In this document: piece after piece, positions 1 to 8,382 of the stretch
Layout: every line of letters begins with the position of its first letter
Numbering within the stretch: position 1 is the first letter of the stretch
Source of the DNA: Burkholderia cepacia GG4
GTDB taxonomy: Bacteria; Pseudomonadota; Gammaproteobacteria; Burkholderiales; Burkholderiaceae
Length of the DNA: 64,000 nt
Direction of reading: 5' to 3'
NCBI RefSeq assembly: GCF_000292915.1
Contig: NC_018514.1
Coordinates: 1,922,001 to 1,986,000 of the forward strand
Notes under the pieces: model-generated
Database searches by the model: none
Told to the model about the DNA's origin: nothing
Seen by the model: the letters and a program-made list of their open reading frames with translations, nothing else
Position numbers and translations under genes: made by a program

Positions 1-300
1 TTCAGCGTCGCGATGCTGCGCAACGCGCTGCCGACGCTGCTGTACGGCGGGCTGCTGTCGGTGGGCGTCGGCTACACGCTGCAGGTCGTCGCGCAGCGCG
101 ACGCGGCGCCCGCGCACGCGGCCGTGATCTTCAGCATGGAAGGCGTATTCGCGGCAATCGCCGGCTGGGCCGCGCTCGGCGAGACGCTGACGCTGCGCGC
201 GCTGGTGGGCTGCGCGCTGATGCTCGCCGGCCTGCTCGCCTGCCAGTTGCTGCCGAACAGCGACGCGCGGAAAAAGGACGAGGACGCGCTGCCGGCGTGA
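1..300 (+). CDS. EamA/DMT-family transporter, C-terminal part
   Basis: This frame is already open at base 1, so the start lies outside the window; about 99 residues remain. They form the last membrane helices of a drug/metabolite-type transporter, with the family's closing pattern: a helix around SVGVGYTLQVVAQ, a loop with HAAVIFSMEGVFAA, then GETLT and a final helix ending LLACQLL. The tail after the last helix is short and charged. Proteins of this family are inner-membrane exporters with ten helices in two EamA repeats. The substrate cannot be told. The call is firm at family level only. Confidence 0.8.
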   Translation, partial: FSVAMLRNALPTLLYGGLLSVGVGYTLQVVAQRDAAPAHAAVIFSMEGVFAAIAGWAALGETLTLRALVGCALMLAGLLACQLLPNSDARKKDEDALPA

Positions 301-313
301 CACGTGCCGTCCC

Positions 314-319
314 TATAAT
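314..319 (+). promoter_or_regulatory. Candidate -10 box upstream of the 368 gene
   Basis: A perfect TATAAT stands about 50 bases before the GTG start at 368 and just after the EamA stop. No good -35 box is visible at the usual distance. It suggests the kinase-like gene has its own promoter. Confidence 0.35.
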
Positions 320-367
320 GGCGGTCCAGATGTTTTTCATGCCAACCGCTTTCGACAGGCCTGCTCC

Positions 368-1147
368 GTGACGTCCATTCCCGTCGATCCCGCCGCCGAC
401 CTGCTGCGCGAACGCGCAGCGCACTATGCCGCCGAGGCGGCGCTGTTCCTGCGCGACCAGGCGCTCTCCACCGCATCGCACGACCTGCGCAGCCCGCTGA
501 ACGCCATGCACAGCTGGGCGTATGTGCTCGAGCGCCAGCTCGCCAGCGCCGACCCGAACCTGCAGCGCGCCCTCGCGGGCATCCGCACGGGGATCGACCA
601 GCAAGTGGCGCTGATCGACGACGTGCTCGACGCGCCACGCGCGGAAACGCGCACGCTCGCGCTCGCGCCGCAGTCGTTCGCGCTGCGCCCGTTGCTCGAC
701 GACGCGCTCGCACTGGTGCGCTTCGCGCTCGCCGACGGGCGGCAGGTGACCATCGACGCGACGCTGCCCGACGGTGAGCCATCGCTGTCGGCCGATCGCG
801 AGCGCCTCGCACAGGCGCTCTGGACGATGCTGACGACGGCCGTCGAAGCCAGTGCCGCCGGCGGCCGCGTGACATTCGTGTGCACGCGCGACGGCGCGCG
901 GTGCGTCGTGCAGGTCGGCTGCGCCGTGAGCGCCGATGCCCTCGTCGATCCGGCGCTGCCGCACGCCTTCGAATCGTTCGCACGCCGCGAGATGCTGCGC
1001 ACGCGCGACGCAAGGCGGGTCGCATGGACGCTTGCCCTGTGCCAGCGCGTCGCGCTCGCACACGGCGGCACCTTCACGCACGATCCGCTCGCCGACGGTG
1101 CCACCGTCGCCCTCACGCTCTCCGTCCCCTGCGAGGCGCCGGTGTAA
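368..1147 (+). CDS. Degenerate soluble histidine kinase-like protein
   Basis: A 259-residue protein with a GTG start. Residues 31-50 hold a clear HisKA H-box with the phospho-acceptor motif SHDLRSPLN (His38). The ATPase half is badly worn. At the N-box the usual asparagines are replaced (MLTTAVEAS, 154-162), no DxGxG motif can be found, and the GLGL loop before the AHGG motif (231-234) is lost. There is no membrane segment or sensor domain and no response regulator beside it. By family knowledge, such a protein should not bind ATP well. It may act as a phosphotransfer or dimerisation partner, or be decaying. Confidence 0.75.
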   Translation: MTSIPVDPAADLLRERAAHYAAEAALFLRDQALSTASHDLRSPLNAMHSWAYVLERQLASADPNLQRALAGIRTGIDQQVALIDDVLDAPRAETRTLALAPQSFALRPLLDDALALVRFALADGRQVTIDATLPDGEPSLSADRERLAQALWTMLTTAVEASAAGGRVTFVCTRDGARCVVQVGCAVSADALVDPALPHAFESFARREMLRTRDARRVAWTLALCQRVALAHGGTFTHDPLADGATVALTLSVPCEAPV

Positions 1148-1167
1148 GCAATCGGCCGCCCGACACA

Positions 1168-1194
1168 TTACATTTTCCTTTCCGGCCCTATACT
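1168..1194 (+). promoter_or_regulatory. Candidate promoter of the CNNM/CorC gene
   Basis: TTACAT and TATACT boxes lie 15 bases apart, ending 30 bases before the TTG start at 1224. The spacing is short for a sigma-70 promoter, so this is tentative. Confidence 0.3.
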
Positions 1195-1223
1195 GATGGG
1201 CCTGTCATGACTGGAGCGATTCT

Positions 1224-2567
1224 TTGTTACAGATCTTCGCGCTCATCGGCGCGTTGTTCCTGGTGGCCCTGAACGGGTTTTTCGTCGCAGCCGAATTCGG
1301 CCTCGTCAAACTGCGCGCGACGCGCGTCAAGACACTTGCCCGCAAGCACGGCCTGCGCGGGCGCATCCTCGCCATCGTGCACGGCCGGCTCGACGCGTAT
1401 CTGTCCGCCTGTCAGCTCGGCATCACGCTCGCGTCGCTCGGCCTCGGCTGGGTCGGCGAGCCGGCGTTCGCGGAACTGATCGGCCCGCTGCTCGACCTGA
1501 TCGGCGTGCAGTCGGAACGCATCGTGCACCTGATCTCGCTCGTGTTCGCGTTCTCGCTGATCTCGTTCCTGCACATCGTGGTCGGCGAACTGGCGCCGAA
1601 ATCGATGGCGATCCGCCAGTCGGAGAAGGTCGGCCTGTGGGTCGCGCTGCCGCTGTACGCGTTCTACTGGGCGATGTATCCGGCGATCTGGGTGCTCAAC
1701 AGCAGCGCCAACGCGGTGCTGAAACTGGCGGGGCTGTCGGCCGACCACGGCGGCGATGCGCACTACTCGACCGACGAACTGAAGCTAATCCTGCGCAGCC
1801 GCCGCAGCACGGCCGGCAACACGGCCCAGCCGGCGCGCGGCACGTACACCAACGACGAATGGAACACGCTCGCGCATTCGCTCGATTTTTCGTCGATGAC
1901 GGTGTCAGACCTGATGCGGCCGGCGCATGAAATGATCGGCCTGCGGCGCGACCTGCCGCTGCCCGACAACATGGAGATCGTCGCGCGGCACCGCTTCAGC
2001 CGCTATCCGCTGTTCGAGGATGCGGCGCGCGAACAGGTGAGCGGGTTGATCCACCTGAAGGACCTGCTGCTCGCGCGGCACGCCGGCGCGGCGCTCACGG
2101 ACCTGTCCGACTACGTGCGTCCGGTGCAGTACGTGAAGCCCGACACGCCGGCGCTGGAGTTGTTCCGCCGCTTCCGCAAGGGCGCGCCGCACTTCGCGCT
2201 GGTCGGCAGCAAGGGCGCGAAGCCGATCGGCTTCCTGACGCTCGACAACCTGCTCGGCGCGCTGGTCGGCCAGATCCACGACGAGTTCCGCCAGGGCGAC
2301 GCCGACTGGAGCCGTCTCGACGACGGCACGCTGATGGGCAAGGGCAGCCTGCCCGTCGTGTCGCTCGAGCAGGCGCTCGGCATCGACATCGACGAAGGGC
2401 GTGCGGAATCGGTCGGCGGCCTGGTGATCCAGGCGTTGAACGATTTGCCGACCGAAGGGCAGCGCGTATCGTTCGACCGCTTCGACGTCGTCGTGAAGAA
2501 GATGAACGGGCCGCGCATCGTGCTGGTGCGCGTCTATCCGAAAATCGCGAAAGAGGCCGACGAATGA
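1224..2567 (+). CDS. CNNM/CorC (HlyC) family membrane protein
   Basis: A 447-residue protein starting with TTG. That start begins the first helix exactly where family members begin (MLQIFALIGALFLVALNGFFV). Residues 1 to about 200 form the CNNM membrane domain, including the conserved GELAPKS. A tandem CBS pair follows at about 215-340 (VSDLMRPAHEM, RYPLFE, LKDLL). The C-terminal CorC_HlyC domain at about 355-440 contains the usual VGGLV segment. Proteins of this family are inner-membrane, nucleotide-sensing magnesium or cobalt efflux proteins, often misnamed hemolysins. The next gene starts 22 bases downstream, so the two are probably co-transcribed. Confidence 0.9.
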   Translation: MLQIFALIGALFLVALNGFFVAAEFGLVKLRATRVKTLARKHGLRGRILAIVHGRLDAYLSACQLGITLASLGLGWVGEPAFAELIGPLLDLIGVQSERIVHLISLVFAFSLISFLHIVVGELAPKSMAIRQSEKVGLWVALPLYAFYWAMYPAIWVLNSSANAVLKLAGLSADHGGDAHYSTDELKLILRSRRSTAGNTAQPARGTYTNDEWNTLAHSLDFSSMTVSDLMRPAHEMIGLRRDLPLPDNMEIVARHRFSRYPLFEDAAREQVSGLIHLKDLLLARHAGAALTDLSDYVRPVQYVKPDTPALELFRRFRKGAPHFALVGSKGAKPIGFLTLDNLLGALVGQIHDEFRQGDADWSRLDDGTLMGKGSLPVVSLEQALGIDIDEGRAESVGGLVIQALNDLPTEGQRVSFDRFDVVVKKMNGPRIVLVRVYPKIAKEADE

Positions 2568-2589
2568 CGGCCTCGGCTCGCCGCACGCG

Positions 2590-3174
2590 ATGAACCCGAC
2601 GCTGCCGCGCTGCTGCGTGATCACACCGGAACCGGCGTCCGCGTCGGCCACCGATTGCCACGTGTTTCTCGAACGGCTGTCGGCCGTGCTCGCGCGCGGC
2701 GAGACGCTCGTGCAGTTGCGCGTGAAGTCGTTCGACACGGCCGCGTTCGCACGGCTGGCCGCCGATGCGCTCGCGCGTTGCGACGCGGCCGGCGCACAGC
2801 TGATGCTCAACGGCCCGATCGATGCCGCCGGCGTGATGCGGCTCGATGGCGCGGGCTGGCACCTCGATGGCGCTGCACTGCGCGCGGTCGCACAACGGCC
2901 GCTACCGGCCACGCGCCGCGTGTCGGCCGCATGCCATGCTGCCGACGATCTTCTGCTGGCCGCGCGCGCGGGCGCGGATTTCGTCACGCTGTCGCCCGTG
3001 TTGCCGACGCTCAGCCACCCCGGCGCGCCGACGCTCGGCTGGGCACGGTTCGCCGAACTGGCCGCATCGGCCGCGATGCCGGTCTATGCACTCGGCGGGA
3101 TGACGCGCGCGCACCTCGACGACGCGCGCCGACACGGCGCACACGGCGTCGCCGGCATTCGCAGCTTCTGGTAG
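2590..3174 (+). CDS. Thiamine-phosphate synthase (ThiE/TenI)-like protein
   Basis: A 194-residue TIM-barrel protein. Recognisable ThiE features are the early VQLRVKSFD strand (where ThiE has QLR.K), the ACHAADDL segment matching the usual S.H...E, DFVTLSPVLPT in place of the DY...GP.F.T strand, and VYALGGM near the C-terminus. The phosphate-binding end is GVAGIRSFW. Family members join the pyrimidine and thiazole phosphates to make thiamine phosphate. This short, divergent form resembles the ThiE-like domain attached to some MutT proteins, so true synthase activity is uncertain. No other thiamine genes are nearby. Confidence 0.75.
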   Translation: MNPTLPRCCVITPEPASASATDCHVFLERLSAVLARGETLVQLRVKSFDTAAFARLAADALARCDAAGAQLMLNGPIDAAGVMRLDGAGWHLDGAALRAVAQRPLPATRRVSAACHAADDLLLAARAGADFVTLSPVLPTLSHPGAPTLGWARFAELAASAAMPVYALGGMTRAHLDDARRHGAHGVAGIRSFW

Positions 3175-3189
3175 GTACGCCGATACGGC

Positions 3190-3207
3190 CGGGCGCACCA
3201 GCGCCCG
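3190..3207. terminator. Hairpin between convergent genes
   Basis: A 7-bp GC stem (CGGGCGC/GCGCCCG) with an ACCA loop lies between the convergent stops at 3174 and 3220. It has no T-run, so it is a weak candidate. Confidence 0.4.
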
Positions 3208-3219
3208 ACCTTCGGCGGG

Positions 3220-4866
3220 TCACGCGTTCAGATCGGGACGCATGGCGCGCCATGCGCCGTCGTCGATCCGACGCACGTCGTGCGTGAGCGCGTACCGGTT
3301 GACGTCGCCCGTCAGCCACGCGACGAGCGAATACGCGGGCAACTCCCCTTCATCGACCCGGTCGCGTGCGCGGGCCGGCGTCTCGAACACGATCCGCCCT
3401 CTCGGCGCATCGAACGGCACCGCTTCCGGCGACAGGTTCAACGCGATGGTCAGCGTCTCGTCGTCGGCGAGCCGCCACGACGCAAGCAGCGCGTCGGCAT
3501 CGCCGTCGCCGCCCGACTTCAGCGTATGCGCGTCCTGCGGCCGGCAATCGGACAGCCGCGGCGCAATCAGCTTCGCACGCACCGCGAGGGCTGACTGCAC
3601 GAAATGCGCACGATCGGCATCGCGCGCAGTTTCGTCGAAGATCAGCGGGATCTGCGGCGTGAGCAGCGACAGCGCGAGCGCGGCGAGGCCGGGCTCCGGC
3701 CCGTGGTCGCTCTCGTGCCATGCGCCGTCGGACAACACCAGCGACGTCAGCGACAGTCCGCCTGCGTCGGGGAATCCGCCTTCGCCCGATGTGGCCGGCT
3801 GGAACGCCGCGCCGGCAGCCGTCAAGGCACGGGCGAGCGTGTGGATCGACTGGTGCGTCGAAATGCCTTCGTGGGCCGTCACGTCGCGCCCCGTCAGGCG
3901 ATGCAGCGCACGTTCGCCGCAACCGTTCCACTGCGCATCGAAGTGGGTGTCGGCCAGATGCACCGGATGGCGTTCGCTGCCGAGCACGAGGTGGATGAAC
4001 CGATCGGCCGGCACGGCCGCGCGCACGCGATCGGCGATCTCGCGCAGCCACGACGTGCCGATCCGGTCGGCCTCGCGCAGCCGCAGCCCGTCGCAGCGGT
4101 ATTCGTCGATCCAGTACAGCGCGTTGTCGCAGAAGAAATCACAGACTTCCGGGTGATCGAGCGCGAGCGGCGGCGCCTGCAGCGGATCGTCGCGCGTATG
4201 GAAGAACGGCGCCGCGTAATGACGCAGCGCGTCGGAGCCGCTGCCGAAGCGCGCGTAATCGAGCTCCAGCAGCACCGCGAGGCCGAAGCCGTGCGCGTCG
4301 TCGATCAGTGCCTTCAGCGCGTCGGGACCGCCTTCGGCCGCGAGCGGCGCGAACGGCAGGCTGTCGTGCGGCGACGCGAGCAACTCCAGCGCGGTCACCC
4401 CGAGACGCGCAAGCTGCGGCAGCCGACGGCGTACGCCGTCGAAGCCGCCCACCGCGTGCGGACGAATCGCATAAAGCGCGATGTCTTCCCACGGACGCCC
4501 GCGCCAGAACGTGTTGCGCCACGTGAACGCGCGCGGATCGACGACCTCGCTCGGGCCGTTGAGCCCGTCGGGTTGCGAACGCGAGGCAGGATCGGGAATC
4601 GACGCGACATCGTCGAGCCGATAGCGGTAACGCGCGCCGGCACCGCATTCGACGAACACTTCGAACCAGTTGGGACCGGCCGCCGTCATCGGGACGAGCG
4701 TCGAGCCGTTGCCGGTATCGAGTTCGAGTTGAACCTGCACGCTGCCCGGCGCCCACACGCGAAAATGCGTGCGCGGCGTCGTACAGAGCGCGCCGCAGGG
4801 CTGCGCGCCGAACGGCAGGCAGTGAATGTAGTGCTGCGCATACGGATCGTGCGGACAATCTGACAT
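3220..4866 (-). CDS. TreZ-like (malto-oligosyltrehalose trehalohydrolase) pseudoenzyme
   Basis: A 548-residue protein. The ATG at 4866 is chosen because GAGGAG precedes it; a longer upstream frame lacks such a site. The fold follows TreZ: an N-terminal beta domain (FRVWAP, 36-41), a barrel, then a DUF3459-type C-terminal domain (IPLIF, 406-410). The glycosidase motifs are all altered. The nucleophile aspartate in the RLDA motif is Arg264 (LRLREADRI), the acid/base glutamate in LVLEN is Gly296 (LVLGSE), the NHD motif is PAT (357-359), and the DVVYNH strand is ELDYAR. It should therefore not cleave glycosides. It may bind glycogen-like chains or serve as a scaffold. Confidence 0.8.
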   Translation of the reverse strand: MSDCPHDPYAQHYIHCLPFGAQPCGALCTTPRTHFRVWAPGSVQVQLELDTGNGSTLVPMTAAGPNWFEVFVECGAGARYRYRLDDVASIPDPASRSQPDGLNGPSEVVDPRAFTWRNTFWRGRPWEDIALYAIRPHAVGGFDGVRRRLPQLARLGVTALELLASPHDSLPFAPLAAEGGPDALKALIDDAHGFGLAVLLELDYARFGSGSDALRHYAAPFFHTRDDPLQAPPLALDHPEVCDFFCDNALYWIDEYRCDGLRLREADRIGTSWLREIADRVRAAVPADRFIHLVLGSERHPVHLADTHFDAQWNGCGERALHRLTGRDVTAHEGISTHQSIHTLARALTAAGAAFQPATSGEGGFPDAGGLSLTSLVLSDGAWHESDHGPEPGLAALALSLLTPQIPLIFDETARDADRAHFVQSALAVRAKLIAPRLSDCRPQDAHTLKSGGDGDADALLASWRLADDETLTIALNLSPEAVPFDAPRGRIVFETPARARDRVDEGELPAYSLVAWLTGDVNRYALTHDVRRIDDGAWRAMRPDLNA

Positions 4867-5172
4867 GATGCGCTCCTCGTGCGTGCCGAGCGGCATGGCC
4901 GCGCGATCGGCGCGGCGCATCGGGCCCGGCATGCGACGGCCAGGCAGGGGGGAAGGAAGAAAAGTATGCGCCGGTTTGGCAAGCATGACGAAGCGAATCC
5001 TCACATTTTTAAATGCGAATCGACCCCGCCAACGTTTGCGCGCGCGGCGCGCCGAGTCGGGTAGTCGGCATACCGGAATGGCCGCTCGCCTTGTTGCGCC
5101 GCCACCCCGCGCTTACGCTCGCTGCGATGCGTGCGGACACGTCGTCCGCGCCCCGAACCCGAGGAACCCGTC

Positions 5173-5886
5173 ATGTCGCTTCCCGCCAGCGCCGCGAAAT
5201 TCGATCCGGCACGCGCGCACGAATACGCCGAACAATCCCGCATCGCGCTCGCCGGCTACGACGCGTGCCACGAACTCGCCGCGTGCATGCTCACGTCGGC
5301 GATCGGCACGGCCGCTGCGCGGATCCTCGTCGCGGGCGCGGGCGGCACGGGCCAGGAGATCTGCGTGGCCGCCGCGCTCGAGCCCGGATGGCGGTTCACG
5401 GCCGTCGATCCGTCGGCGCCGATGCTCGCGCTCGCGCGCGCGAACGTGGAAGCGGCCGGTTTCGGCGCACGCACGGAATTCATCGAGGCCGGTATCGACA
5501 CGCTGCCCGATGCGCCGGCCTTCGACGGCGCGACGCTGATCGGCGTGCTCCATCACGTCCCCGGCGACGCAGCGAAGGCCGCACTGCTGGACGCGATCGC
5601 GCGACGCCTGAAGCCCGGCGCACCGCTCGTGATCGCGGGCAACTATCGCCGCTACGCGGACCACCCTCGCCTGCTCGATGCATGGCAGCAGCGCTGGCGC
5701 ATGAAGGGCGCCACGCCCGATTCCGTGCGTGCGCAGCTCGCGAAGATCCTGCAGGGTGCAGATCCGCCGGCTTCGGAGGAAGCCGTCTTCGCGCTGCTGC
5801 ACGATGCGGGCTTCGATGGACCGCTGCGTTTCTTTTCGAGCCTGTTCTGGGGCGCGTGGATCGCGGTGCGACGCACCGCCGCGTGA
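5173..5886 (+). CDS. Class I SAM-dependent methyltransferase
   Basis: A 237-residue protein; the ATG at 5173 is preceded by GAGGAACC. Motif I is present as LVAGAGGTGQE (about 51-61), followed by the acidic VDPSAPML strand that binds the adenosine ribose, and GVLHHVP as the post-II strand. This is the general Methyltransf_25/12 layout that acts on small molecules. The substrate is unknown. The stop codon TGA is itself the first three bases of the tandem repeat that follows, so changes in repeat number leave the protein untouched. Confidence 0.85.
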   Translation: MSLPASAAKFDPARAHEYAEQSRIALAGYDACHELAACMLTSAIGTAAARILVAGAGGTGQEICVAAALEPGWRFTAVDPSAPMLALARANVEAAGFGARTEFIEAGIDTLPDAPAFDGATLIGVLHHVPGDAAKAALLDAIARRLKPGAPLVIAGNYRRYADHPRLLDAWQQRWRMKGATPDSVRAQLAKILQGADPPASEEAVFALLHDAGFDGPLRFFSSLFWGAWIAVRRTAA

Positions 5887-6011
5887 TGGCGTGATGGCGT
5901 GATGGCGTGGTGGCGTGGTGGCGTGGTGGCGTGGTGGCGTGGTGGCGTGGTGGCGTGGTGACGTGGTGACGTGGTGACGTGGTGACGTGGTGACGTGGTG
6001 GCGTGGTGGCG
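5884..6011 (+). repeat. 8-bp tandem repeat array, 16 copies
   Basis: Sixteen uninterrupted 8-base units run from the methyltransferase stop codon. The order is three TGATGGCG, six TGGTGGCG, five TGGTGACG and two TGGTGGCG. Units are in blocks of identical variants, as expected from stepwise slippage or unequal exchange. The unit length is not a multiple of three and the array lies outside coding sequence, about 130 bases before the GST start. It looks like a variable-number locus. Confidence 0.95.
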
Positions 6012-6104
6012 TGAATCGGCGGGTGACGCGATACGCGCGAGACACCGGGCCCATGCGCGGAAATCGCGTATCCGCCCGACCTGCGCGACGTCATCCGCGC
6101 TCGG

Positions 6105-6110
6105 TATGAT
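6105..6110 (+). promoter_or_regulatory. Candidate -10 box of the GST gene
   Basis: TATGAT lies 30 bases before the ATG at 6140 and just downstream of the tandem repeat, so repeat length could change the spacing to anything bound upstream. No clear -35 box. Confidence 0.3.
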
Positions 6111-6139
6111 GTCGTTGCCGCCCCTCTTCCGGCCTCGAC

Positions 6140-6808
6140 ATGCTGACCGTCCACCACCTGAACAACTCGCGTTCGCAACGCGTGCTCTGGCTGCTCGAAG
6201 AACTGGATGTGCCATACGAGATCGTGCGCTACGAGCGCGATCCGAAGACCATGCTCGCGCCGCCCGCGCTGCGCGCGATCCACCCGCTCGGCAAGTCGCC
6301 CGTCGTCACCGACGACGGCCGCACGATCGCCGAATCGGGCGCGATCATCGAGTACCTGGTCGAACGCTACGGGAGCGGACGTCTCGCGCCGCAGCCCGGC
6401 ACGCCCGAGCGGCACGACTACACGTACTGGCTGCACTACGCGGAAGGATCGGCGATGCCGCCGCTGCTGCTGAAGCTCGTCGCGCTGCGGATCGCACAGG
6501 CGCCGATGCCGTTCTTCGCGCGACCGATCGCGCGCAAGATCGCCGCGACGCTGCAATCGGGCTTCATCGATCCGCAGATCGCGCTGCATCTCGGCTATAT
6601 CGACGACACGCTGAAGCGCACCGGCTGGTTCGTCGGCGACGGCTTCAGCGCGGCCGACATCCAGATGAGCTTTCCGCTCGAAGCCGCGATGGCGCGCGGC
6701 GACGGCGGCACGCATCCGGCGATCGCGCGCTTCCTCCCGGCGATTCACGCGCGGCCCGCCTACCGTCGCGCGCTCGAGCGCGGCGGTCCGTACGAACTCC
6801 TCAAATAA
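6140..6808 (+). CDS. Glutathione S-transferase family protein
   Basis: A 222-residue soluble protein with the N-terminal thioredoxin-like domain (SRSQRVLWLLEELDVPYEI, the cis-proline in GKSPVV, and ESGAIIEYL for binding the glutamyl part of glutathione). An all-helical C-terminal domain follows, with the conserved SAADI motif. Such enzymes conjugate or reduce electrophiles with glutathione. The catalytic residue is likely Ser10 or Ser12 near the first helix. The downstream DUF1345 gene converges with it, 6 bases apart stop to stop. Confidence 0.9.
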   Translation: MLTVHHLNNSRSQRVLWLLEELDVPYEIVRYERDPKTMLAPPALRAIHPLGKSPVVTDDGRTIAESGAIIEYLVERYGSGRLAPQPGTPERHDYTYWLHYAEGSAMPPLLLKLVALRIAQAPMPFFARPIARKIAATLQSGFIDPQIALHLGYIDDTLKRTGWFVGDGFSAADIQMSFPLEAAMARGDGGTHPAIARFLPAIHARPAYRRALERGGPYELLK

Positions 6809-6814
6809 CCCGCG

Positions 6815-7468
6815 TCAGCTCAGCAGCCCTGCCGCGACGTTGATCGACAGCCCGAGCACGGCCATGTTGAAGTAGAACGACAGAATCGACTGAGCAAGCA
6901 CCGCGCGTCGCGCGGCGCGGTTCGCGAGCGACACGTCGGCGGTCTGCGACGCGACTGCGAGCGTGAACGCGAAATACAGGAAATCCCAGTAATCGGGCTC
7001 GGGGTGACTGTCCGGAAAGCGCAGCGCGCGATCGCTGCTCGGCGAGCCGTAATAGAGCCGCGCATAGTGCAACGTGAAGATCGTCGGGATCAGGAACCAT
7101 GCACCGAACAGCGTCGCGCCCGTGATCGCATAATGGCCGAGCCCGACGCGAAAGCCGACGCTCTTTGCGGTGGCGAGCTCGATCGCGATCGCGGCGACGC
7201 TCGCGACCGTCGCGAGGCACACGACGGTCAGCACCGTCGTTGCATTCTCGTCCTCGCGGATCGCGACCTCGCGCACCTTGTGATGATGCGCGGTGACCAT
7301 GCGCACCCACATCAGCACGAGATACAGCCACACCGCGCAATCCCAGCCGATCAGCGCCCGCGCAGCCGCCCTCAGCGGAAGCGGCAGCAATACGGCGCAC
7401 AGCACGCCCGCGACGAATGCGGCGACCATGCGCGGCCGGTTGCGTAAGACCTGCGGATAAAACGTCAT
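6815..7468 (-). CDS. DUF1345 integral membrane protein
   Basis: A 217-residue protein with about five or six membrane helices. It carries the signature of DUF1345: an HHHKVRE loop after the second helix, a long central helix pair, and [21 protein letters not shown] near residue 160. The function of the family is unknown. It is encoded alone, with an apparent start shortly upstream of the divergent phosphoesterase gene. Confidence 0.85.
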   Translation of the reverse strand: MTFYPQVLRNRPRMVAAFVAGVLCAVLLPLPLRAAARALIGWDCAVWLYLVLMWVRMVTAHHHKVREVAIREDENATTVLTVVCLATVASVAAIAIELATAKSVGFRVGLGHYAITGATLFGAWFLIPTIFTLHYARLYYGSPSSDRALRFPDSHPEPDYWDFLYFAFTLAVASQTADVSLANRAARRAVLAQSILSFYFNMAVLGLSINVAAGLLS

Positions 7469-7604
7469 CGTGTCGTTCCGAAAGCGAATGGAAAGGGTTC
7501 GGCCGGCGCGCGAGCGGCCCGCTGCGCCGCGCCGACGGGTAGCGCCCCGATTATCGCCATTCCTGCATGACGTTGCGATGGGCGCGAGCGCCTAAGATAT
7601 CGAG

Positions 7605-8330
7605 ATGACTCCCTCCCTGTGCCGCCATCCCGCGAACACGGCCGGCCGCGACTTCGTCGTCGGCGATCTGCACGGCTGCGTCGACGTGCTGCGCGCGCTG
7701 CTGCACGACATCGGCTTCGACCCGGCCCGCGACCGGCTGTTCTCGGTCGGCGATCTCGTCGACCGCGGCCCCGCGTCCGAAACCGCGCTCGAACTGCTCG
7801 ACCGCCCGTGGTGCCATGTGGTGCGCGGCAATCACGAAGAGGTGCTGAGCCTCGTGTCGCGCGGCAAGCTGCCGCCCGATGCATGGCGCGGGATCGGTGG
7901 CGACTGGGGCGCCGACCTGCCGCCGGAGCGGTTGCACGCGCATGCGGCGCGCGTCGACGCGCTGCCGCTCGTGCGCGTGGTCGGCGATGGCGCCGCGCGC
8001 TTCAACGTGCTGCATGCGGAATTCTTCGGTGCGGATGCCGAGCTCGATACGGGCAGCTATACGCACGACGTGCGCGAGCGGCTGATCTGGGGGCGCGACC
8101 TGATCCAGGGGCTGGCCGATCCGGCCCGGCAGACCGGCCTGTCGCTGACCTGCACCGGCCACACGCCCGTGCGTGCGCCGCAGCGCATCGGCGCGCAATG
8201 GTTCATCGATACGGGTGCGTTCGCGCCGTCGGGACGCCTGACGATCGTCGAGCCGCGCACGGGCGCTACCTGGTCGCTTGCGCAGGCCGACGCACGCGCC
8301 CGTCATGCGGGCGACCTGCCGCTGCCCTGA
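7605..8330 (+). CDS. Calcineurin-like metallophosphoesterase (PrpA/ApaH-like)
   Basis: A 241-residue protein with the full dinuclear metal motif set of bacterial PPP-type phosphatases: GDLHG (22-26), GDLVDRG (49-55), RGNHE (75-79) and later CTGHTPV and DTGAF. Family members remove phosphate from proteins or split diadenosine tetraphosphate; size and motifs suit PrpA/PrpB-like serine/threonine phosphatases. A TAAGAT box at 7593 lies so close to the ATG that the transcript might have almost no leader. Confidence 0.9.
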   Translation: MTPSLCRHPANTAGRDFVVGDLHGCVDVLRALLHDIGFDPARDRLFSVGDLVDRGPASETALELLDRPWCHVVRGNHEEVLSLVSRGKLPPDAWRGIGGDWGADLPPERLHAHAARVDALPLVRVVGDGAARFNVLHAEFFGADAELDTGSYTHDVRERLIWGRDLIQGLADPARQTGLSLTCTGHTPVRAPQRIGAQWFIDTGAFAPSGRLTIVEPRTGATWSLAQADARARHAGDLPLP

Positions 8331-8382
8331 GGCCATCGAACGTCGATCACCGGCGCCGGCGCGCGTTTGCGTGGACGCCCTG

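Noticed and set aside
72-1061. Long antisense open frames opposite the kinase gene
   Set aside because: Arginine- and alanine-rich translations without any motif; typical shadow frames of GC-rich coding DNA. The same holds for the many other antisense frames in the window.
5884-6011. CRISPR array
   Set aside because: Units are 8 bases long and contiguous, with no spacers and no cas genes.
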